Below are positions 46,881 through 59,458 of a stretch of 64,000 bases of DNA, piece by piece (positions within the stretch are counted from its first letter, which is position 1; each line of letters starts with the position of its first letter). A program made the translations under genes and the position numbers. The stretch spans positions 238,939 through 302,938 of the forward strand of contig JACTAT010000152.1 of NCBI GenBank assembly GCA_014526335.1, written 5' to 3'. The notes beneath the pieces are model-generated. The model was not told the DNA's origin. It searched no databases and was given only the letters and a program-made list of their open reading frames with translations. Source of the stretch: Chrysaora quinquecirrha (Eukaryota > Cnidaria > Scyphozoa > Semaeostomeae > Pelagiidae).

Positions 46881-47911
46881 GCTAGTTTATTGCAAGAAGT
46901 TGGCAAATAGGTGCTATACAAAACTTGCAAATACCCATTCTGCTAGCTACACTACAGACAATTTTGAAAATACAATACAGATAAACGGGAAATTTTAACT
47001 GGTTCTAAATTTTGAAAAGTGAAAATTTTTAGCCTGGAAAATGTGCAAATACATTATAAACTGTGGGACATTAATGTATTACTTAAAACTGATTGGCATC
47101 GCATGCATTTTTAACCCCTTTTTAACAAACGAAGATCCAGCTTAGAATTGAGTTTCTTGAACTTTCGGTTAATAGATCGAACAAATACTAATAAAACAAT
47201 GATTAAATCACAATCCAATCCAATCGGATATTTTGACAATAAAGAATCACTCTAAAAATGTCAAAAGTTCGTTGAGACTGACGGTAATTTAGTAAGGTTT
47301 CTTAATTGATTTCATTATCTGACGGGTTGGTTTCTTAGTTGGTTAGTTACTTATTACTAAGTTGGCTATAGTTAGAGCATTAGCTAGTTAGTTAGTTAGA
47401 TCCTTAGCTAGTTAAGCCAGTTAGCTAGATCATTGTTTCTTATATATAAAAGAAAATGCACGCAATAAAGAAACAAATTCAAAATAGTTTTCATTAAAAT
47501 AAATAAATAAACTTGCCTTGAAATCAACAGCAGTTGCTCATTCCCTTGCACAGAATTACATTTGATAAACAGAGTTGTACACATCTATTGACACACTACA
47601 GCCCACTCATTGAGAAAGGAATTATTTTATATAACCTCATTACCGAATATCTATTTTAGGATGCAAAGAAATATTTGCGTTTGACTGAACCTGGTTGGGT
47701 TAAAATGTTTTTACACTAGTTATTATCACAATACGGTAGTTCTGCGGGGTGATTGACGTGTCCATAGGCTTAGCATTTGTAAAGGAACCAGTTTCTTTTG
47801 TTTTGTTCCAATGATTGACATCTCCGCAAGGTATAATAAGGAATCAAGTGTCAATCAAAGTAAAAAAGGACAGGATTGACTTAAATGAACTTATCTATGA
47901 AGGAAATAGTT
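46881..47911. other. intergenic DNA, no gene seen
   Basis: AT-rich, apart from the GTTA outlier no repeat or exon recognised. Confidence 0.4.
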
Positions 47912-47917
47912 AGTATT

Positions 47918-48124
47918 GAGGGTCGTATAGGGGTTCTGGGGAACATGGGAACAAGCCCCAAAATGGCTTAGGGAACAGGGAACATTTGCATGAAATTAGG
48001 GGAACAAGGGAACATTTTGCGCATATTTTTCAGGGAACACTCTGAAAATTCCACAAATCTCAAGGGAACAAATTATAATTTTCTAAGGGAACAGGGGAAC
48101 AAGGACCCCCCCTATACGACCCTC
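47918..48124. mobile_element. 207-bp MITE with 16-bp perfect TIR
   Basis: Starts GAGGGTCGTATAGGGG and ends CCCCTATACGACCCTC, exact complements. Flanked by a 6-bp direct repeat AGTATT (47912-47917, 48125-48130). The interior is a run of GGGAACA-type repeats. Non-coding. Confidence 0.8.
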
Positions 48125-48266
48125 AGTATTAATTTAATTTGCAACGATGCACGTCAAATATCGGCAAATAGAATTGCAAAAATAGATTTTCCAGGATTTT
48201 CCGTGATTTAACTCGACACAAAGAATGCAAGAGAATTTTTTGACTAGGATTTTCCCTCTGCAAAAT

Positions 48267-48682
48267 ACGCGCTTTTTTATAAAGAACCACTTTATAAGGA
48301 ACCTACATGTAGAAGGCCCGAAAATTTAAAGAACTTGTACTACTAAAGAGAAAATCATTAAGGAACCTTTCAATATTGAATGCTTTTATTACTGCAAATA
48401 ATCAAGAATAAGAAAGCTGATTCCATTCATTTGCAGTCGAAAATCACATAATTTGTACGTTACGCGTGTATCAAATGTTTCCTTGAGTAGTCTCGAGCTT
48501 TGCTTACATGCAAGTGACTCTCTATAATTGTTATAACACTGAATGACCTGAATATGCAGTTAAAACTAAGGAACTATTAAGGAACTTTTCGAACTACAAT
48601 TGTCTCAAAAGAGGTCCAAAAATAAGGAACTTTAAGAACTATGGAGGCCTTGAGGTAGGTTCTTACAAATAAAAAAGCGTGT
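48267..48682. mobile_element. MITE-like element, TIR ACRCGCTTTTTTAT
   Basis: Left end ACGCGCTTTTTTATAAAGAA and right end TTCTTACAAATAAAAAAGCG are inverted matches. The inner right part (GCAGTTAAAACTAAGGAACT to TAGGTTCTTA) is homologous to 57720-57842. Confidence 0.6.
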
Positions 48683-51436
48683 ATCCAGTGAGACGAGGAG
48701 AATACCCTGGGAAACTTGGATATTAGCTTCGTTTGAAATATTTTCCCTAGTAATTTTCCCTGCATATTAAAAATTTCCTGTTTGTGTTGCCCATAGTACT
48801 ATAATCGCTATATTCCGCAATGCACTTCTAATTCACTACCGCGTACTATGTATAACGAGTAGGTGTCCGAATCACGTACAATACGTCTGGTCTTTTACAG
48901 TACAATTTGATTAAAGTATCTCGCTATCCTTTGCAATTGATAATATCAACAACGCACACGATTTTCTAATGCTTTGTTTTACATTGACGATGTTATTGCT
49001 CCAGGAAAAGTCAAAGTTAGGGGGGAGGGTAACTCCTGTAGAGGGGTGAGTATACATGTGCCTCTGAGAAGCCGGAGGGTGGACCAGGGCAAGATTTCGA
49101 AAAGATAGTCCCATTGACTACAATCTTGGACAAAATATAACAAGACACACAGAAGATTCCGAGTTAGAATAGCAATTCCTTAACAGGTCACTCCCCCTCC
49201 CCCCTTGGATCAATGTTGAGTGAAAATGCAAATTTTGACCCCCTCACTCCACTTTTTCACGGCACGCACTTTCACTGCAAATGTGACACATATTTGACGT
49301 GCTGTCACAATCTCTGTACCCCCTACCCCCCTAAAAGGCATGACGTCATTTTTGAACCACCCCTATCAGTAAAAAATATAGACATTCAGACTGAGATATC
49401 AGGCAGGCTTGGGGCCCCTTCACACGATTACCACCCTAACAATACCTGCTTTCAGTAAAATAACAAAGAAAAATTTGTTACGTAAAGGCCCATTAAGGTT
49501 GGGGCCCTTAGTTTTTGAACTAAAGGTAACTTTAGCCCGTTGCGCCACTGAACATTGGTATTGACATTAAACAGACCCAATAATTAGGGCAACAAATTAA
49601 CAAACTGTTAATACCCTACCCTCGGTTAAAGTTAAAGCAAAAAGCCAAGCTTCATCTCGGCTTCATCCTCTCTCTGTGTCAAGGGGCTCTAGATATCGCT
49701 CAGTATACAGTGGTACAGTGACCAGAGAAAGTAGAAGAGTTTCACCAAGGAGGTAGAGAGAAGCTTCTCTCTGCCTCCTTGAAAAGAGAGATTCACACAG
49801 GACAGGTCTTTAACCTGCTAATGCTACCTTCGGCTTTGTGCACGAATGCTCTCTAACATTTGAGGCTCCTGATCACAGACTCTTCACGAGCCTCATTCCT
49901 ACCTGTCACTCACATCGGCTATCTCTACCCCCCTCCCCCAATAATTTTTCCTATGTTTTCTAACAATATATCCCTTTTTCCAGAATATCACAAAAATATC
50001 TCATATAACCTTTATTTTTTCTAGAATTATCGTATATTCCTTCGATTATTCTGGAAATATTCCATATCCCGAACACCCTAATGGGTGGGAGTGACAGCTT
50101 CCTGGAACGCCGGACAGAGCACCTACACGGTACGACAGACAAAAATCGATCCAGTACGGTACAACGCAACCTGGTACAAGGTACACTTGAACAATCAAAG
50201 CCATAACATGCGCATGTGTGAAAACTGATACACCGGTACATTGTCACGAATACTGACCGGTACACTTGCAATAAAGTCGGTACACCGGTACATTGATCAA
50301 AGCTGTCGCCCCCCACTATTGGGCCCGGCAAGGCGGATAACCACTCAAAGATCCGGACCAATGTCACTACCATACTGCTACAAGTGCTACAATACCACAG
50401 TTTGCCAAGAGGATACAACTTCCCTCACTAGGGGTCTCTTTCCAAGCCCTCCGTCACTAGAGAGACAAAGTCACCAAGTCCAATACTCAGGATGGAAGGA
50501 TGAGCAAGCCATAAAATAATTCACTAGTTGTACTTTTTCGATAAATGAATCTATTTTTTCTAGAATTATTCCATGTCGCTCTGATTCGCCCCGGAAATAT
50601 CCCACATCCCAAGTACCCAAGAAATAGAGCCTCAAATTTTAGAGAAGAAAAAATGTCGTAGTGTGTAATGAGCTGCTTTCAATGTTCTATAACCAGTGTA
50701 TTATTGAAAGTACAGTGCTTTTATCCAAAATGCTCCAAACTCCTTACTTAGCTCTACAAAAGGAATACCAGTTTTGCTGAGCAATTTCGCTTTTCTCAGA
50801 AAAAAACAGGTTTTCCGAGAAAACCCTAGCCTTTCTGTTGAAAAAACCTGTCTTTTCTCAGAAGAGTTATGTTTTTTCTTAGAAAACTGTTTTTAACTAG
50901 GTTATCTTTCGATCTAGGCTTTTCCATTGACTGTAGTTTCTGTACGGTCCTCATCAAGTATATAGCTGCACAAACTACCAAGAAAAGGGACAATATGGAC
51001 TGCTTGCTTGCCTGCTAGTGTCTACCTGTTGTTAACTATGGTACTTCACAATAACGTCCCCCCCCCCTTATCTCTGCTGAGCACACAACTTTCATGCCGT
51101 AAGGTTAGACAAGAACAGCTAAGGTAGAGGGAACACGATTTCCATACACTGTTAGCGAATGCAGTTAGGTCATGGCTAGATGTAGATGCTATAAAAAGAT
51201 TTTTTATCATGCTTACAAACGCTTGCTTTTTCCGCCCGTATTTGCGTTGCACTGGTTCTTTGGAATGAAACACTCTCCAAGAATAAATATGACGCAAGCT
51301 TTCAGCTCTTAAAGGGGAACAACCTTGCTGCACTACAGTGATTGGCATCTCCGTTCGCCCAATGAGGAATAAGACGTCAATCAAATTAAGAAGGGGAACA
51401 ACTACTTACTGACGATGACGTATATCTATTTGGAAC
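48683..51436. other. intergenic DNA, no gene seen
   Basis: Contains a 36-bp near-perfect palindrome at 49746-49781 (centre AAGCTT, one mismatched pair), two direct copies of a 65-70 bp segment beginning TTTTTTCTAGAATTAT at about 50017 and 50553 with CGGTACA-rich DNA between them, and G/C homopolymer runs. Open frames up to 152 residues overlap on both strands and show no domain. Confidence 0.5.
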
Positions 51437-51444
51437 TTTAAGAG

Positions 51445-51957
51445 CAGGGGCGGAGCAACAAAAAATTTTTAGGGGGGCACAGAGTTAAAATTTGCCGACA
51501 GAAGGGCGTGGCTTTTGAAGCCACACCCATTTTTCATTTTGGTTTTTCCGATAATCAACATGAAATCTAATTTAAAAACAAGACTCCCTAAACTTTTTTT
51601 CAAGCATCTAACTTTTTTCTTTTTTTGCGTTTTCTGGCTGATTTATTCATTTTACCGATCCTGATACTGTATGTACTGTATAAGCTTCCAACATAAAGAC
51701 TGAAACCGACGCAGATATTCAATGATATTTTTTCTCGTTTTGGTACTCTAATCATGCTCTAATTTAATGGAATATCTATTATTGTCGAGTTCATTGTAAC
51801 CGAGCTTCTACGCATTTTATTGAAAAATGCCGAGAGAAATCCCAAATCTCCAGACCGATATCATCATTTGCCGAAAAAACCTTCTTTGTGCCGACGTTTG
51901 CAACATTGGGGGGGGGGTACAGCGCCCCCCTGTACCCCCCCTTTGGCGACGCCCCTG
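51445..51957. mobile_element. hAT-type non-autonomous element with exact 8-bp target duplication
   Basis: Left end CAGGGGCGGAGC and right end complement CAGGGGCGTCGCC; CAGGG-type ends are standard for hAT. Flanked by TTTAAGAG at 51437-51444 and again at 51958-51965, an exact 8-bp duplication, the hAT length. 513 bp with G-rich subterminal DNA and no transposase. Confidence 0.88.
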
Positions 51958-52058
51958 TTTAAGAGGCCCAACAATGTTTTTTGATATCATCGCATTGTTC
52001 TGGAAAATTCCGGGTTCCAGCAATAATTCTCCTTTCTTTGAGCCTGTGGGGTGCCTGT

Positions 52059-55000
52059 TAGACAGGGAAATTACTGTAACCATCTAGCAAACTGGGTAAC
52101 CGAAAATTTTATTGTTGCTATTACTTAACTACACTATTGCGGATATTTTGGCACTTGGGACATTTTTTGTTAATTGCCGGATGTCACGTGATCGATGACG
52201 TATGTAGTTGCCGGTCAGTAAAAAATCAAAGTCAAGATATTTCAAATTTCAGTATACCATATGAAAGAGCGTCAAAAATGCAGCAAAATATTATAAGACA
52301 TGCCTTGCATTTGAGCTACGGATACAAAGTTATGCACAGTTAAAATGTGCTCCTCCGCAGAGGCTCAAATTTTTGAGCTTTCAAAATTGATTCTGTCATC
52401 TTTCTGAAGCAAAACTACTGTCTTTTACATTTTGTTGAGGTATCACGGATGTGTAAAAGGTGCGAAACTATTAGAAAACTCAGATTCATAGTGATAATTG
52501 TCAATCAGACGTTCTTCTTACCTACTGAACAAGGCCAAAAGCTTGCGACTTTGAGTTCATGTGCTTTTCCGATGATACTTAGGTAATGCAATGTACTGTC
52601 CAATTTCAACGTTTTACAATAATCAAAAGTTCTTACCCCTTGAGAAGCCGAAACTTTGAGAGATCGCGTTCGACTTTGTGTTTATGTGTTGCCTTTAGAG
52701 GGTTTAGACACTTTATGTAGCTACTCTACGTCTATCGTTTGCACTGTATGATTCTTTACGTACTTTTTCTTGCGACCATAATTCTTTACCAGTATTTTCA
52801 AGGTAAACATACTGTACAGCATGCGTCTAGAACTTGTAGCTCAACCCTGAATTTTATCAAGTGCAGTAAAGCGTGGTATAAAATTACTAGTTGTGCAAGT
52901 CTCCACTGTAGCTGCATTGCGAGATCTTTTGCACAGAAGAATAGCAGAATATGAGAGTGAATTGTTAGAAAACGCACTGGTATCACTCACTAAGTTGTGT
53001 TCATGCAGGGCATCATTGAACATTGTAACTACTGGGCCATTGGCCCAGCAGGCCCTTTTCCTGGCCCAGTAGACACATAAAATTCCAAGATTTTCCGAGG
53101 ATTATGTCCCCGTACACTCCTTGGGAAGTGCACCTTTGGTTTCTCATTACATGTTTGCTTCATGGTCGGAAAAGGTGTTTGCAGGCCACTGGAGTTACCA
53201 GCCATTCATTTCTTGATATAGTCTTGATTGCAGACCTTAATTTTTTCTTAGTGAATCGAGCTCGCCTGTTGGATTGGCCCACTATTCATAATTCCTTAAA
53301 AGATGCCCTGCGTTCATGATAATGTTCTTTCGCTGTTTCATTAGAAGCGCCATTGACATCATCTGCTCTTTTATTTGGTTGTATCTCTTTTCTTGTTGTT
53401 CTACTTTCACTTTTGCACTTTACATTCCATACCAAATGCAACATCGGCTTCTTGAAATTGAATATAGACCGTTTCGCACTTCCCTAACATGGTAACTAAT
53501 GTTGTGTATGCTTGAACTATTTAATCTGATAAAGCCAATGGATCTCTGTGGATCCTGATAATAGAGACTGGGTGACTATCGAACAGCACAGTCGGAAAAC
53601 AGGTTGACGTTCCCGCAAAATAATTACATATATGAAAGCAAATCGTCCTAATAAAGCTTCTACAGAAAACCACATACCCGAACCTGAGCATCAAGCGTAG
53701 CAGGGTGAATCGTGGAGCAGACAGCAGCCAGTTTCAAAGTTAGCGTTCCTTTTTGGAGAATTATTGTGTATTTATTCAATCAGATTAGGTATATTAAAAA
53801 AGCGAACAGCAATCCCCAAGTCTTACTTAACGAACAACTTTTTATCTTCACGGTCAAAAAATTCGAAGCCCATTTCTAAGTTTAGCAAATTTAGCGCTGC
53901 TTACAGTATTAATTGACCTGATCTTCAGCTTTTCCGAGGTTGTTGTTATGAACTCTAACTCATTCTTTACCGGTTCCCTTTGTAAGCGTTGTTTCTTTCG
54001 ATAATGGTATACGGTTTCTCGCGGAATTAGACCATTTTCACTGGGAACATAAAGCAATCACGCTAGTCGGCCTTTGCCTCTTTTCTTCGCTATGAATTGG
54101 TTTGTCATCATACTCTGTGAATACATTTTCCATTCTTTTGCCATTTTCAAACTATGTTCATCTTTCAGGGACGACAGATTTGGGAGATTTCAAAATTGCG
54201 CTGAGTTATCAGCCGAAACATGCATTAAAATTCAAATCTTTTGTCGTTGTTTTGAAGTTCGTACCCTATATTCTGTTAACTGCTTTGAAATATAACTGCT
54301 TTCTATTTCAGCATTTTCGAAAGTGCGGACGTAGTGCCAAGATCTGACGATGCGCAATCGAGTCAGCTTTAAGCGCTCTTCCAAGCGTCGGAAGTTCAGA
54401 CCAACGGTGCACTGTGCCCAAATGTAAACCAGCCGTTATCGGCAAGCACTCCGCTTTATACGCTTCAAGAAATGACGAAGCTCTTAAGTAACAGCGGATT
54501 ATAGTTAGTCCTGGAAAGTTTCTCCTGAGCTACAACTTGACGACCAGTATATGAAATAACAGACACTCTCAAAATAGAAACAGGCTTTTTAGGACCTGAT
54601 TTCATGACTATTACTTCGCATTGAGTTGTTTTATCCTTGAAAATAGATTACCTTGGATAAAGAACGTTTGATTCACCCATCACGTGAATCTGAGTTCTTC
54701 TGACATTTTCGTACCCTTGTAAATCCGATTGGGTAATAATTATGTTTTTAAGTTGAATTTAGAAAGGCGTATAGCGCTTAAAGAATCATAAGAGCAACAC
54801 ATAGTTACAAAGTTTCGGCTTGCTTGAGAGATAAGAACTGATTGACTTCTCATGACTATGAATCTAGGTTTCTCTTACAAATTTGTGCCATTTATGTACC
54901 TTAAATAGAAATAGTTACGGTAACACGTTGAAATTGGACAGGCATACATTGCATTACCTAAGTATCATCGGAAAAGCACATGAACTCAAAGTCGCAAGCT

Positions 55001-55495
55001 TTTGGCCTTGTTCAGTAAGTAAGAAGAACGTCTGATTGACAATTATCACTATGAATCTGAGTTTTTCTGATAGTTTCGCACCTTTTACACATCCGTGATA
55101 CCTCAACAAAATGTAAAAGACAGTAGTTTTGCTTCAGAAAGATGACAGAATCAATTTTGAAAGCTCAAAAAATTTGAGCCTCTGCGGAGGAGCACATTTT
55201 TAACTGTGCATAACTTTGTATCCGTAGCTCAAATGCAAGGCATGTCTTATAATATTTTGCTGCATTTTTTGACGCTCTTTCATATGGTATACTGAAATTT
55301 GAAATATCTTGACTTTGATTTTTTACTGACCGGCAACTACATACGTCATCGATCACGTGACATCCGGCAATTAACAAAAAATGTCCCAAGTGCCAAAATA
55401 TCCGCAATAGTGTAGTTAAGTAATAGCAACAATAAAATTTTCGGTTACCCAGTTTGCTAGATGGTTACAGTAATTTCCCTGTCTATGTTTCTCCA
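52059..55495. mobile_element. 3.4-kb element with inverted arms of about 0.65 kb
   Basis: Left arm 52059-about 52700, right arm about 54800-55495, complementary at high identity (outer 480 bases almost exact, inner part more diverged). Ends are TAGACAGGGAAATTACTGTA and its complement. A 3-base TGT on both sides is the only possible target duplication. The core (52700-54800) shows no transposase; a short CTVPKCKPAVIGKHS reading near 54411 is suggestive of a zinc-finger start but too short to use. Matching open frames in the two arms are just the repeat read twice. Confidence 0.8.
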
Positions 55496-56957
55496 GCAAC
55501 GATTAGGTCAATGATTGCATATAGACCATATACTTACGAAACCGTGTTTCTTGCAGTAGATTTTCGACTTTCATTGTTACAAAATTGCAAGATTGTTCAG
55601 TAGACAATAGGTTTAAAGATCATACATTTATACTTGCATATAACTACGCTTACGAACCTGCACACTGCAGGGTTCAGAAAAGCATAAAACCTTCCCGCTG
55701 CCTCAAATTCTGGTTTGAAAGCCTTCCTAATCTCGATCGGACCCTAGTCAATGCTATCAATGAAGGAGAGAGAAAGAAGAAAGAACGTTTTTCCGTTTTG
55801 GAAAAATTCTTGAACTTTCAGGCAACTAACTAAAGCGAATAGGACAGTTGCACTCAAAAGAACAACAATTTTCCTTGGATTAATGTAAAGTTTATCAAGA
55901 CCCTTTTCATAATCCTTCCTGCGCGACTCGAGGTCGCACGGTCGCGTGGTTTTCTGACGCACAGAGTTGATACTCCTTGTTGGAGCGGGTTATTATGCTA
56001 GGCATGGCACTAGGCATTATTACGAAAGAACGAGCTGTGTAGGCACCATGGTCTCTTTGCTCTAACAGCTGAAATCTGGTAATGTTTTATGTTTCTCTTA
56101 TCACAGTTAGAGACTTTAGAAATGGGCAGCCAGTGCGCCAGCCCAACCCCAAAATGCCTTTCGCTTCTGGGGGGTTGACGAAGAAACGAAGTTTTTCCGC
56201 AGACCACAGCGCATTACATCCAAGCAGACTAGAGCCCTAAGTCAGCCACTAGCCGAAAGCATGAAATGAGGAAAAGAGAAGGCAGACGAATCAAGCAAAG
56301 CAGGGAGCTGGGTGGGATAAAAATCTGATTGATCAGCACTTTGAAACCTTCCCTGTTTAAGTTCGTGTTCAGTTCGAATGATAAGAACAAACCGTGCCGC
56401 GAAAATTTATGGCCGCCAAATTTAAAAGCACGAGTTAATCCGCTTCACTATGCAACAATGCTGTTTAAGGAATTACTTTGCATAAAATAGCTCCAACCAA
56501 TCAAGAGAAAACAAGCCTAACAATCCACCATCATGCCAAAATAAACAGAACAACAAGTGCAACATTATAACGTTACATTCGTGCCGATATGAGATGATAG
56601 TTCTTTTTTGGGAAATGAATCATCAGGTTTTCGTATCAGAGGTTATTCCCCCAAAGTAAAATTTGCTTATACGTAGTGTCCTCGTGTATGTCCTTGTTGG
56701 ACCAGTTACTTCCTTTTTCTTTGGACATAGACAAATGTCGGTTCATGAATTACATGAATAGACCCACGCATAGGTCCGAAATCCGAAATCAGACAGAAAA
56801 TAAAACCTCGAAGATTTCAGGGAAGTGAATGGGGACAGCTAGGATTGCATTTTACCATTACACACTGTGAAAGGACAAAATTGTCTCGAAAAACAGGGGG
56901 CAGCCTAGGGTAGTGATCAGCACTTGCGCCATTTGTGCGAAAGGTTTGCGGTTCAGG
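55496..56957. other. intergenic DNA, no gene seen
   Basis: No recognised exon or repeat. An 82-residue plus-strand frame (55585-55833) has no domain. Confidence 0.4.
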
Positions 56958-57310
56958 CTCGCGCTAGCGAATCTATAATCACTACTGTGGTGGCAAATCA
57001 CTACGGTGGTGGTACTTTTTGCGTACTGTGGTGGTATTTTCTGCGTACTGTGGTGGATAATCACTACTGTGGTGGGTTATTATGATTGATGTGGTGATTA
57101 CGAAACCATAGCAAAACTCTATAGATCAAGCAAGAAAAAACTACAAAATCCATCACAGTACGCAAAAATACCACCACATCAAGCATAATAACCCACCACA
57201 GTAGTGATTATCCACCACAGTACGCAGAAACTACCACCACAGTACGTAAAAAGTACCACCAAAGTAGTGATTATCCACCACAGTAGTGATTATAGATTCG
57301 CTATCGTGAG
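56958..57310. repeat. foldback element with iterated CCACCACAGTA stems, copy 1
   Basis: Left half carries repeats of ACTGTGGTGG with GCGTACTGTGGTGG; the right half has the complementary CCACCACAGTACGC and CCACCACAGTAGTG repeats. Ends GCTAGCGAATCTATAATCAC and its complement. The unpaired centre (near 57100-57140) holds CATAGCAAAACTCTATAGAT, also found in copy 2 at 62189-62670. Confidence 0.9.
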
Positions 57311-57719
57311 GCTAGGAAGCACAAATAACCAGGTGTACAAAAATTGCTCTCTGTGACTCATCAGTGCTCAGGTAAAATCAAAATTAATGTTGGTGTAAAA
57401 GCATTACTGACGACGGAAAAACTCCCTGGCAATTACCAACCTCGGTGCCAGTTAACAGGTCGGACTGGGGTTGATATTCCAAAATGACTGGTAAGTGAAT
57501 AAGACCTCAGAATTAGCCACACCAGCCTGCAATGAAATGGAATGCTGTCGGGTTCTGGAAAATAACTACAATAAACTTCTTTCTTGCCTTATTTGTGCTT
57601 TTTGGCCTTGTTTTCTAGCCACAATTAAAAGTTAAATTCAGAATTTTAAGTTAAATTAAAAAGTTAAATTAAATTCAGTGTTTTTTCTTGTGTCTGTGCT
57701 ATTTTCATGGCACTAAATG

Positions 57720-58307
57720 TGCAGTTAAAATTAAGGAACTCTAAAGGAACGTTTGGTACTACAATTTGATCAAAAAACAGGTCCAAAAATAAGGAACTTT
57801 AGGAACTGGCCTTGAGTTAGGTTCTTTATAAAAAAGCGTGTAGAACCAGAACTCGTGAAGATCACAGAAATAAAAAACATAACTCTGTATGCTGAAAGAC
57901 TCCTAATCAATCTCAATAAATACTGAGTGCTGATTGGTATTCAAAACACAGAATCAATTCCCCTTCACAGAGACTACAATCTTTTTTTTTTATAAGAACA
58001 ATCAGATTTTAAGAACAAATTAAGAACAAGCTAAGGTTGGCCTTTTCAACAGCCCAAAGAATATCAGCTAAATATGTAAGTAAGACAGTCAGACTGAACG
58101 TAAAAAGCAAGCAAACAAAGAAATAGACAAGGATGCTGCATTTTCACATACACCTAGTACCACCCCAGGCATTCATTGAAAAATATAGATATCAAAGTAA
58201 CCAAGGAATTAAGAACAGATTAACATTTCGGGCGAAAAAACGGCAAAATTTTAAGAACAGCCAGCTTCAATCAAAATTTCCTGGTTCTTATATAAAAAAG
58301 AGCGTGC
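57720..58307. repeat. two relatives of the ACRCGCTTTTTTAT MITE
   Basis: 57720-57842 matches the right part of 48267-48682 and ends TTCTTTATAAAAAAGCGTGT. About 57977-58307 has ends CTTTTTTTTTATAAGAAC and GGTTCTTATATAAAAAAGAG in inverted order, a shorter family member rich in TTAAGAACA. Confidence 0.55.
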
Positions 58308-58390
58308 CTTCCATTTGTATTACATTCATCTGAAGTAAATTTTAAAAGTTATAAAAAGAAATAACAGTACAGCAATTGACAAGACACGAT

Positions 58391-58526
58391 ACCTCCATAC
58401 AGTGGATACCTCTCCACAACGGACAATAACACTGGATGAAATTACAGTCCAACCGCCTTCTTAAAACGGACATCTGTGGGACCAATGTTGTTGTCCGGTG
58501 TAGAGGGGTGGCCGCTGTATGGAGGT
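58391..58526. repeat. hairpin element with pogo/Tigger-like ends
   Basis: ACCTCCATACAGTGGATACC and CTCTCCACAACGGACA on the left are complementary to TGTCCGGTGTAGAGG and GCTGTATGGAGGT on the right. TACAGTGG...CCTCT...AACGGACA resembles the TIRs of pogo/Tigger-type mariner relatives. A further partial copy of the end follows near 58565-58590. Confidence 0.5.
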
Positions 58527-58679
58527 TTGTTTACAAAGAAATGACTATTAGGGACGAAAATATTTGTCCGCTGTTCGGAGGTTTCCGTTAATGAAGGTAC
58601 ATCTGCACAGTATACAAAACAGCAAGAGTAAAACCTACACCAACATGCCTAAGTAATTAATCTGTGAGCGTAAACATAT

Positions 58680-59150
58680 GAGATTTTAACCCTGAACCTA
58701 TATCTATATGTATAAGCTACAATTTGGTAAAAAAATTCCCATAATAATAACAATTGGTCACGTGACATTGCCTTATATTGAACCATATATAAATGCCTAT
58801 TTTTATCAGTAAATCTTATCAGAATTGACTGATTCTTTGCAAGGTAATAGAAGATAGTAACTGGCGTAACTAGCAGCAAAATGTAAAGAAATTTCTGGAT
58901 TTTCATTGATATTAAGGAAGGTCGAGTTTTGACCCAAGTCAATAGCATGTTTTGATTATGATGTCACAATGGCGTCATCAAAGAAGTGGGAGACGCCCAA
59001 TTTACCTACAGTACCTAGAGTACGCGTAATACATTCACCAATGCCTGTGTCAGTCAAGCTCTACTAGAAAGCAATTTCTGGAGGGCGGGTGGAAAAAATC
59101 CCCCCAGGCAATGTTAGATCAGAAATGCCTGGTAGGATTAGGGTTAAAAA
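58680..59150 (+). repeat. dispersed repeat, copy 2 (related copy at 31395-31880)
   Basis: Same order of conserved blocks as copy 1 (GGTCACGTGACATTGCCTTA, ATAAATGCCTATTTTTA, GACTGATTCTTTGCAAGGTA). Moderately diverged from it. Confidence 0.8.
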
Positions 59151-59287
59151 TATATTTCGACAGCATTACGACAGCATGAGGGAAGCCCTTCAGTTACCGT
59201 TTTACCATCCTTAAAAATTTGAAAATGAAATGAAAATGAAATGAAATTACATTCAGTTAAAGAATCATTAAAAAATCAAACAAATTA

Positions 59288-59458
59288 CTAACTTGATTCA
59301 ATCAAGAGCACCATTTTGCCTTTCGCGCCACTTCCATTAATGATCTCTTCGTGAGCAGCCGAGGCATCTTGAAGATTATACGTTGAGCCAATGACAGGGA
59401 GAAGCCAACCTTGGTCCAGACCTCTAACAATCGCCTCGGCACTTTCACGTTTCTCTTC
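59288..59458 (-). CDS. CRYZ: CRYZ-like last coding exon
   Basis: 171 bp with stop; acceptor TCATTGTTTTAG. Encodes EEKRESAEAIVRGLDQGWLL, PVIGSTYNLQDASAAHEEII and NGSGAKGKMVLLIESS, the standard C-terminus of this family. No clear AATAAA was spotted just downstream on the minus strand. Confidence 0.92.
   Translation of the reverse strand, partial: EEKRESAEAIVRGLDQGWLLPVIGSTYNLQDASAAHEEIINGSGAKGKMVLLIESS

Noticed and set aside
49960..50418. 152-residue minus-strand Cys-rich frame.
   Set aside because: Overlaps a plus-strand frame of similar quality, the region is repetitive (CGGTACA), and no domain or splice support was found.
54352..54490. Possible THAP-type zinc finger (CTVPKCKPAVIGKHS) pointing to a P-element-like transposase in the 52-55.5 kb element.
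   Set aside because: Only about 27 residues before a stop, without the later Cys and His of a THAP domain.
52137..55407. Matching 68- and 80-residue frames on opposite strands as a conserved small protein.
   Set aside because: They are the two arms of one inverted repeat; identity comes from the DNA repeat.
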